Source: Baffinella frigidus (lineage: Eukaryota; Cryptophyceae; Cryptomonadales; Baffinellaceae). Taken from it: a stretch of 45,791 nucleotides of DNA. The stretch covers positions 957,524 through 1,003,314 of the forward strand of contig MU646327.1 of the NCBI GenBank assembly GCA_026770585.1. Direction: 5' to 3'. Within the stretch, counting starts at the first letter, position 1, and every line of letters begins with the position of its first letter. The notes under the pieces are model-generated. The model searched no databases and was not told the origin of the DNA. It was given only the letters and a program-made list of their open reading frames with translations. This document shows positions 40,001 to 45,791 of the stretch, one piece after another. Both the position numbers and the translations under genes were made by a program.

Positions 40001-43000
40001 CTGCAGCGGAGCGACACGCTGTTCCCGTACACGAAACAGGAGCAGCAATCTCTGCTGGAGGACTTGACGTTTTCGCCGAAGCAGCTGCCGCGCCTCCTCG
40101 GAACACTCACCGCTCACTGGTACATGCTCCGCCCCCCCCCGCCCTCTGAGGCAGATGACGGTGCTTTTCGAACTCCTCGGAACCATCACTGCTCACTGGT
40201 ATCCCTCCATCACCCTCTGAGAGAGATGACTCAAACCAACTCCACCTTCACATCCTCCTCATTCGTTTCCATCACCGCTCACTGGCAATGCCCCGCCCAC
40301 CGACGCCCTCTGAAGGAGATTTCGAACTCTTTCTTTCAACTCCCGGGAATTTGAACCGATCTTTTTTTCAACGGCGGATTCGCGATGTTGACTAAACGAG
40401 TTGACTTATTACGTTTGAACGTTTCAGACGATTCAGGCCCTGGAATCGTGTCAACTCAAGAGAGACCTGCTCTATCTTCTTTCTTTACCTTGAACCTTCA
40501 CGGAGCAACCATGGTTGAGTTTTCGGCGAGGGGGGGCGAGACGTAAGAACACGAGGGGTGGCGGGAAGTAAGAATCCCTATGCATAGCCTCCGGACTGGT
40601 GGGATTGGCGGTGACGTGTGGTGGGGTTGGCTGTTTTTTTCAGCGACGAGGTGTGGGTGGTGAAGTTTTCGCCTTCTGGGCGGTACCTCTGCACGGCGGG
40701 GAAAGACGGCCGTGTCCTCGTCTGGAACAGGTCCCTTCGTTCAACCCTGCACCCTGCAGCTTAAACCCTGAACCCTGAACCCTGAACACTGAACACTGAA
40801 CACTGAACACTGAATCCTGTCACCCCTCCCCCGCAGCACACGTCTCTGCATTTTTGTTTTCGTGTGTTTTTTTGTGATCCGGGAGGTGCCCGAGTACTTG
40901 CGCCAATCGGTTGCTTGTTCCATGTTTCAACGTTGCAACCTGAGGGCGTGCTGGAAACCAAGAGGCGCTTCCTCTGTTCAACGCGGCGGGCAACACGTGT
41001 GTTGGTTGTGTCCTTCTCCTGTCTGTCTTCTCTTTCTTCTTCTTTATTGCTCTCGATACAGGTCCTAGCTGGTCGTTAATCTTGGTCGTGTCGACATTCT
41101 AGCCCACAGGGGGTGCTAACGCTACTAGACACTACTTACTGTGCTAACTACACTACACTACACTACACTACGGCTGGTGGCAGCGACGTGCTTCATCGTT
41201 TCTCCTCTTTCTTCTTCTTTTGACACAGGCCATAAAAGGTCGTTAATCATGGTCGTGTCCTGGGTCGTGTCCGGCAGAGCGACATCCTCACGGGACGAGA
41301 CGAGGAGGCCATGCCCGACGGTCCTGGTGGCCGCTCCGCCCTCGCGCACCCAGCATACCGCCCTCACGCACCTGGAGTGAGGACCTTCTAATCCTGGTCG
41401 TGTCTTGGTTGCAGTGACATCCTCGCGGGACGAGATGAGGAGGCTATGGCCGACGACGAGCACGAGATGCCGAATGCGGAAGGTGCCGGGACGCGACCCC
41501 TATCTTTGGACGTGACCCCTATCGTTGGACGTGCCCCCTGGACGTGACCCCTGCCCTTGCCTCCACGCGATGCCTGTTAGCTTCCTGCGGGGTGCCGTTA
41601 GGGTCTATCCCTCCCTGTCTCCTCCCATCTCGGCGCAACCCTCTTCTACACCACCCGCAGGGGAGTGTGTTCCAGCAGTCAAGCCTGCCTGCATGTACCT
41701 GTGTTGGTTGGTGGTTGGGTGCAGGGTTCAGGGTTTCAGGTTTTGGGTTCAGGCTGCTCATGGTGGACTCCATGAGCAGTGGCGTGCGCGCGCCTCGAAA
41801 AGTTTTCAAGGGGTAGAAGCTTCCCGCAGGGTTCCTACCCTCCGTCCCCTCTCTCCGCTCACCCCCCCCCCTGTGAATACAGGCGCGCGAGGGCAGAGCG
41901 GCTCCCCCGGCGGAGTGGGGGGATGCGGGGGGAAGAAGGAGAGTGTGTGGGAGGCACGCGTCCGGAGGGCGCTGGTTGTCTCCATCGCTGCTGAAAGCGA
42001 GGTCCGAGCTCGCCCCCCTGCAGGGTCTAGGGTCTAGGGTCTAGGGTCTAGGGTCTAGGGTGCAGGGTGTAGCCTCTCCCCTTGAACCCCACCTCCCCAC
42101 TTCCCCCACGCGTGTCGTGTTTACCACGCCGCCAACGTCGACGCGTCCGACATCGCTGCTGAAAGCGATGTCCTCGCCCCATTTCGGGGGGCAGGGTGTA
42201 GGGTGTAGGGTGTATGGTTGTAGGGTGTAGGGTGTAGGGTGTAGGGTGTAGGGTGTATGGGTGTAGGGTGTAGGGTGTAGGGTGTAGGGTGTAGGGTGTA
42301 GGGTGTAGGGTGTAGAGTGTAGGGTCAAGGGTGTAGGGTGTAGGGTGTAGCCTCCCCCCTTCCACCGCGTCTACTCTGGCGTGCCGATGATACATTCACC
42401 TGGTAGGTGCGCTGGTTGTCTCCATCGCTGCTGAAAGCGAGGTCTGAGCTCCGTGTAGGGTCGAGGGTCGAGGGTCTAGGGTCCAGGGTCCAGGGTCTAG
42501 GGTCTAGGGTGTAGGGTCTAGAGGCTAGGGTCTAGGGTCTAGGGTGTAGCCTCTCCCCTTCAACCCCGCCTCCCCCCTTCCCACACCTGGCAGGAAGAGG
42601 TAGGGAAACGTGTGACCAGTCGAGAGTGGTGGGATTGTGTTTGGGGGGGGGGTGCGTGTTACCTCGCGCTCCTTGCATGCATGTACGGGGCGACGAGACT
42701 GGGTGAGGAGAGGGGGCGGAGGGGCAGGAAGAGAGAGATACAGTTGCTTTACTGAGCGTCTCTGTCCGTGAATAAGAAACTTATGCGAGGGACCAAAAAA
42801 GAACTAAACCTTTAGTCCGTATATCAGATGTGGGTCGTGACGTGGGCGTCAGACGAGTCTCCGCTCCTTCCCACTCCTCTACTCTCACGCACCGAGAATA
42901 TCTGTATTTTAGGGGGCGAGGCGGCTGAGTGAGAAGAGCGAACGGAGAACCGCATGCTAACCCGTTCGATTTCATCTCGGCAGGTGTGGGACGTGACGTG

Positions 43001-45791
43001 GGCGTCGGACGAGTCTCCCCCCCTTCCCACTCCTCCACTCTCACGCGCCGAGAATACATATATCTATTTGCGGGAACGGAGGACCGCATGTGAACCTGTT
43101 CGATTTCGTCTCGGCAGGTATGGGACGTGACGTGGGCGTCAGACGAGTCGACGGTGGTCGCGGCCGGGTGGGATGACGTCACGGCGCGCGCGTGGGCGAT
43201 CCCTTCGGGCGTGCTTCTAGCACCCCTCCCACAGGTCACGCTCCGCCTAACCCATCGCCCGTTGGTGGTAAGCACCGCGTGCGCACGTGGTGCCTACACG
43301 GGAGAACTCAAGAGAAAGGGAGAGATCACGTTTCTTTGTTTTTACTGATTTCTGGCACACCTCGGCGAACGAAGGGCAATTGTTTTGAGGCTTGAATTAT
43401 TTTCAGGGGCGTGGTCTTGAGAGCTGAATGTTGTTGGGGGGGGGGGGCTGGACCAGTGACGATGAGAACTGGGCGATGACTTGCTGGGTGCCAACATCAG
43501 TTTTTCGCTTTACACCACCTACTTCATGCTTGGGGTCATGCCGCGTAGGTAGTCCATACATGCTACAGGTTTGGGGGTTTCTGTAGTCCCATCCCCGTGT
43601 ACTTCTTCTTCAACAAATCAACGCTCTCTCTCTCACACACACACTCTCTCTCTCTCACACACACACACTCACACACTCTCTCTTTTTCTCTCACACACAC
43701 TCTCTCTCTCACACACACACACACTCACACACTCTCTCTCACACACACACACACTCTCTCTCACACACACTCTCTCTCACACACACACTCTCTCTCGCGC
43801 TTGTTGGGTGACAGGTGCGGGAGCCGGTGTCAGCGGTGGCGTGGATCAAGGGTACCCCCTGGTGCGCACTCGGCGGAGGCGAGGCCGGCATTCTCGTCTG
43901 GCAGGTTGCCGCCCCCCTAACGCCGAACGCCAATGGTACAGGAGGACTTATTTGGCCTTGACTCGGTCCCTGTTAGGACTAGCGCGGGATGGGCACTGCC
44001 CCCCTACTCACTAGCTCTGCATTCTCGTGTGCCTGGTGCGCCTCTGCCCCCCCACTCCCTAGCTCTGGAGCCCGGACGGTGATTACTCTGGTGTGCGGTG
44101 CAAATTTGTCACTTGATGGGGTGAAAACGATCAGTTGACCCGACTGCGCGCGCCCTACCACATAGCGGACTACAACGGTGTTTTGTGAATAACCCACACG
44201 TGGACAAGCCCGCGATGTCCCTACAGTAGGCAATCCGTAGGGACGCCCCTGTGAGGACTGGCGCGGGATAATCCGTATCGGGAGAATCCACTGCCCCCCT
44301 CTGCCTCAGTCGGGTCGACTGATCTTTTTCACTCCACAAATTGACGGGTGTGTACCACAAACCGGGAAAAATATTTCCCGGTCCTCTCATGTTCAGGAGA
44401 CCATATTGAGAAATAATTTCCGGACTTCGCATGTTCAGGAGACCAGATTAACGCAGGCAGGGCTGGATAGTGGAGGGGGCGCGCGATAATGGTGATGGTG
44501 GGGGGCAGGTGCCGCACTTGGTCAGGGAAGAAGCATCATCATCTCGTTTTCTTTCTCACTCTTACACTCTTCCAAACACACTCACTCAGATGCAACTGCG
44601 CCCCACCAGCCGCACCCCAAGCCCTGGTTCCCCTCTACCCTCTGCCCTCCACCCTCTACCCTCTACCCTCTACCCTCGACCCTCTACCCGCTACCCTCTA
44701 CCCTCTACCCTAAACCCTAAACCCTAAACCCTAAAAACCTGTGTGTCTCCCTGGCGGGGCAGGTGCCGCAGTTGGGCGGAGACGCTTCATCATCCTCCTC
44801 TGCGCGACAAAACGCGCCTATGCGGTTAATCGAATCAAAGCGCCAGGGACAAAATACACGGTTATTCGGATCACGCCCAACACAGCCAGCTTTTTCAGGT
44901 GCCTCAGTTGGGCGGGGACGCGTCATCCTCCGCGCGGCAGAACAACGCGCCAGTCGCGCGACTCGACACGGGCGGCCGCGCGGTCCACGACCTCTTATGT
45001 ACCCAGGTGTCTGTACCCTCGGCCTACACCCTGAACTCCGAACCCTGCCCCCTCCCTCATGTGAGCCTGGCCACGACCTCCTATGTACCCAGGTGCTGCC
45101 ACTCCATACGAGGCTATGCAGGCGAACAGAATAAAAGGACGTTTTAAGGGTTTGTGGGGAAAGCTAAACGGAAAGCGTGTGGCAATGGCGCTAATTGCTG
45201 ACTGTTGGCGTGTTTCCTGGGCAATGGTCCAAGAATTGACTATGGAATCTGTTTGCATTGATAGCTTCGTGTGGCTCGCCACCTCTGCCCTTTTTTCTTC
45301 TTCTTTGGGATTACACTCTAGCCTGGAGATGAGTGATCCACGCCGTCAGGGGGTGTGTGCTAGGCGGTACCCCCGAATCGTCGCGTGCCGAGTCCCTTAC
45401 ACACCCTACGCTCTAACCCCCCCCTCGCCCCTCCCCGCAGGACGGGGGACGGATCGTAGCGCTGCTGAGCGAGCAGGTTGTGCGCATCTACGACGTCGCC
45501 CACCTCTCAGGTGCACACCCCACCCCACACCCTGAACCTCCCCACCCTCCAGGTGATAATGGTGCCGGTGGACACCATCTTCGCGCGCTAAACCCCATAC
45601 CACACACTCGCAGGCGCCGTGGCCGCTTCACCGCCCGGCTCACCGCACACCTCCCCGCACGCCGCGCGCCGCACCCCCACTCAAGACACGGCCCCGCCTC
45701 AAACCCCCACAGGCCCGCCTCAGAGCCCTGGAGGGCCCGCCTCAGAAGCCGCTGCGCGGGAGAGTCCCGCTGCGGAGGGTGTCGGGGGAGG
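37095..45791 (+). CDS. WDR26: WDR26/GID7-like LisH-CTLH WD40 protein (3' end outside window)
   Basis: Exons: 37095-37585, 37917-37995, 38222-38290, 39472-39557, 40000-40119, 40644-40730, 41415-41482, 41883-42001, 43118-43210 (or to 43234), 43815-43904, 44899-45006, 45441-45510, 45614-45791 (open at the edge). Intron phases vary (2,0,0,2,2,2,1,0...) yet every join keeps frame. LisH (VVKIMMQALEGMGLLETAR, ~73-100) and CTLH (LELERAVLDGRWEDACGIL...RQMYLELLEEG, ~105-157) precede the linker VLAQLPSAINLPKNRLGTLL and WD40 blades DEVWVVKFSPSGRYLCTAGK, VWDVTWASDESTVVAAG, VSAVAWIKGTPWCALGGG and DGGRIVALLSEQVVRIYDV. This family is the WD40 subunit of the GID/CTLH E3 ubiquitin ligase. Odd points: a hydrophobic leader (GVALLGLIFLGAI) followed by ALRLRGLRGG before LisH, and Pro/Ser/Gly-rich insertions in the propeller. 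Confidence 0.92.
37640..37770 (+). repeat. Heptamer block in WDR26 intron 1
   Basis: CCCTGAA/CCCTAAA/CCCCAAA units just after the first exon; C-rich on the sense strand. Confidence 0.88.
37831..37960 (+). repeat. 65-bp tandem duplication of WDR26 exon-2 acceptor and 5' half
   Basis: Unit 1 (37831-37895) and unit 2 (37896-37960) both read tgaaacaaatgc...gcacag|G, then cggctggagcc. Both have a usable acceptor. Unit 2 is used in the proposed model because it continues to the donor at 37996 in frame. Confidence 0.9.
37996..38220 (+). repeat. (CCATAAA)n-type intron with an exon-junction-like fragment
   Basis: Donor gtaaaccatacacc, then a run homogenised for CCATAAA to 38117, then tttgaggccctgcaggatcg (38119-38138), then CCCTGAA/CCCTAAA. 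The fragment joins sequence like the end of exon 2 (gaggccctccag) to the start of exon 3 (gatcgcccg). Confidence 0.85.
38291..39015 (-). repeat. G-rich heptamer blocks (GGGTTTA, then GGGCTTA) against the usual polarity
   Basis: 38291-38540 is gggtttagg-type; 38789-39015 is homogenised for gggctta. Both lie in a + strand gene, so they are G-rich on the sense strand. 38541-38788 between them is unique sequence. Confidence 0.88.
39373..39420 (+). repeat. Echo of WDR26 exon 4
   Basis: cgcaggtggtgggggggggt, then tagcacagctgccttccgcc, copies the acceptor and first 40 nt of exon 39472-39557 about 95 nt upstream; frame broken. Confidence 0.88.
40090..40335 (+). repeat. Three tandem copies around the WDR26 exon-5 donor
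   Basis: ctcaccgctcactg|gtacat (true donor, 40119), atcactgctcactg|gtatcc and atcaccgctcactg|gcaatg, each followed by a C-rich stretch and ccctctga. Period about 80-95 nt. Confidence 0.88.
40740..40820 (+). repeat. Heptamer block (CCCTGAA/CACTGAA) in WDR26 intron 6
   Basis: ccctgaaccctgaacactga-type units just after the donor; C-rich on the sense strand. Confidence 0.88.
41262..41460 (+). repeat. Two copies of WDR26 exon-7 start
   Basis: gacatcctcacgggacgaga (41279) and gacatcctcgcgggacgaga (41416) with preceding g-cag acceptors. The second is in frame with the neighbours. Downstream, ttggacgtgacccctatc repeats at 41505-41550. Confidence 0.85.
41965..42455 (+). repeat. Three copies of WDR26 exon-8 3' end with heptamer fill
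   Basis: ctccatcgctgctgaaagcg, then ag|gtc, at 41981, and again at 42420; a diverged copy (cgacatcgctgctgaaagcg) at 42149. They are separated by GGGTCTA and GGGTGTA arrays (42019-42065, 42190-42350). Confidence 0.88.
42019..42550 (-). repeat. GGGTCTA/GGGTGTA arrays, G-rich on sense
   Basis: Locally pure gggtcta (42020-42060), gggtgta (42190-42320) and mixed (42457-42550). Second exception to the C-rich-sense rule, again inside WDR26. Confidence 0.88.
42820..43140 (+). repeat. Three tandem copies of the start of WDR26 exon 9
   Basis: gacgtgacgtgggcgtc-type starts at about 42835, 42989 and 43124; the last two follow ttcgatttc(a/g)tctcggcag. The last copy is the true exon (VWDVTWASDES). Copies are 130-155 nt apart and share cacgc(g/a)ccgagaatat between them. 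Confidence 0.9.
43620..43800 (+). repeat. (CT)n/(CA)n microsatellite before WDR26 exon 10
   Basis: ctctctctcacacacacaca alternation, ending 14 nt before the acceptor gggtgacag at 43814; supplies the polypyrimidine tract. Confidence 0.92.
43885..44310 (+). repeat. Echoes downstream of WDR26 exon 10
   Basis: gcattctcgtctggcaggtt (true end) is echoed by gcattctcgtgtgcctggtg at 44019. ggactagcgcgggatgggca (43977) is echoed by ggactggcgcgggataatcc (44256). Confidence 0.75.
44158..44245. mobile_element. MITE family D, one-ended
   Basis: CCACATAGCGGACTACAACG, then gaataaccca and ccctacagtaggcaatccgt; the right end is missing. Confidence 0.6.
44505..44940 (+). repeat. Three copies of the start of WDR26 exon 11
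   Basis: caggtgccgcacttggtcag (44507), caggtgccgcagttgggcgg (44760) and caggtgcctcagttgggcgg (44896, true exon). The second copy stays open for about 20 codons (VPQLGGDASSSSARQNAP). Confidence 0.9.
44637..44735 (+). repeat. CCCTCTA, then CCCTAAA heptamer block
   Basis: ctctaccctctaccctctac then ccctaaaccctaaaccctaa; C-rich on the sense strand of WDR26. Confidence 0.9.
44980..45100 (+). repeat. Echo of WDR26 exon-11 3' end
   Basis: ccacgacctcttatgtaccc|ag (true donor at 45007) and ccacgacctcctatgtaccc|ag at 45071-45092, both followed by gtg. Confidence 0.9.

Noticed and set aside
42041-42395. Minus-strand HPTPYTLHPTPYTL peptides
   Set aside because: Translation of GGGTGTA heptamers, not a protein.
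43571-44014. 147-codon frame rich in SLSHTHTL repeats
   Set aside because: Translation of the (CT)n/(CA)n microsatellite in a WDR26 intron; the true exon at 43815-43904 uses another frame.

Overview
This is nuclear DNA of a eukaryote, most likely a unicellular alga. The genes are split into many short exons with GT-AG (twice GC-AG) introns. The spacer and intron DNA is full of degenerate plant-type telomeric heptamers (CCCTAAA/TTTAGGG and variants), small foldback transposons and microsatellites. The recognisable genes fit a photosynthetic protist: a three-domain RWP-RK factor, a plant-like TORTIFOLIA1/SPIRAL2 microtubule protein, a GID7/WDR26 protein, and the universal kinase Bud32/TP53RK. 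A cryptophyte or similar secondary alga is my guess. It rests on general impression only and cannot be fixed from this window.

Layout. 1-3432 (+): 3' part of a 2-oxoglutarate/Fe(II) oxygenase-like gene with heptamer-filled introns. 3433-5960: spacer with several families of inverted-repeat elements. 5960-11822: two inverted arms of about 0.75-0.85 kb, each carrying the same ~100-residue reading frame, flanking a 4.3 kb core with an EGF-like exon, an acidic exon, a small TATA-preceded zinc-finger ORF and a strongly folding 83-nt element. 11829-14441 (+): RWP-RK gene. 14442-20900: repeats plus one coiled-coil ORF (16335-16967) and weak exon fragments. 21032-26485 (-): complete nine-exon Bud32. 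27940-28650 (+): single-exon ankyrin protein. 29368-36937 (-): TORTIFOLIA1-like gene. 37095-45791 (+): WDR26/GID7-like gene, running off the end and sharing a ~157-bp divergent spacer with the TORTIFOLIA1-like gene.

I built the split genes by hand. An exon chain was accepted only when the family motif continued across each junction and the reading phase matched. In Bud32, TORTIFOLIA1-like and WDR26 every proposed junction keeps frame.

The most unusual aspect is the anatomy of the introns. First, many are largely degenerate 7-nt telomere-type repeats, each block homogenised for its own variant, and mostly oriented C-rich on the sense strand. Second, many introns contain one to four decayed copies of the neighbouring exon edge, including its splice site ('exon echoes'). 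Third, three near-identical RWP-RK modules in one gene have introns at three different places. Together these suggest active intron gain and growth, by telomeric-type repeat insertion and by tandem duplication around AG|GT sites.
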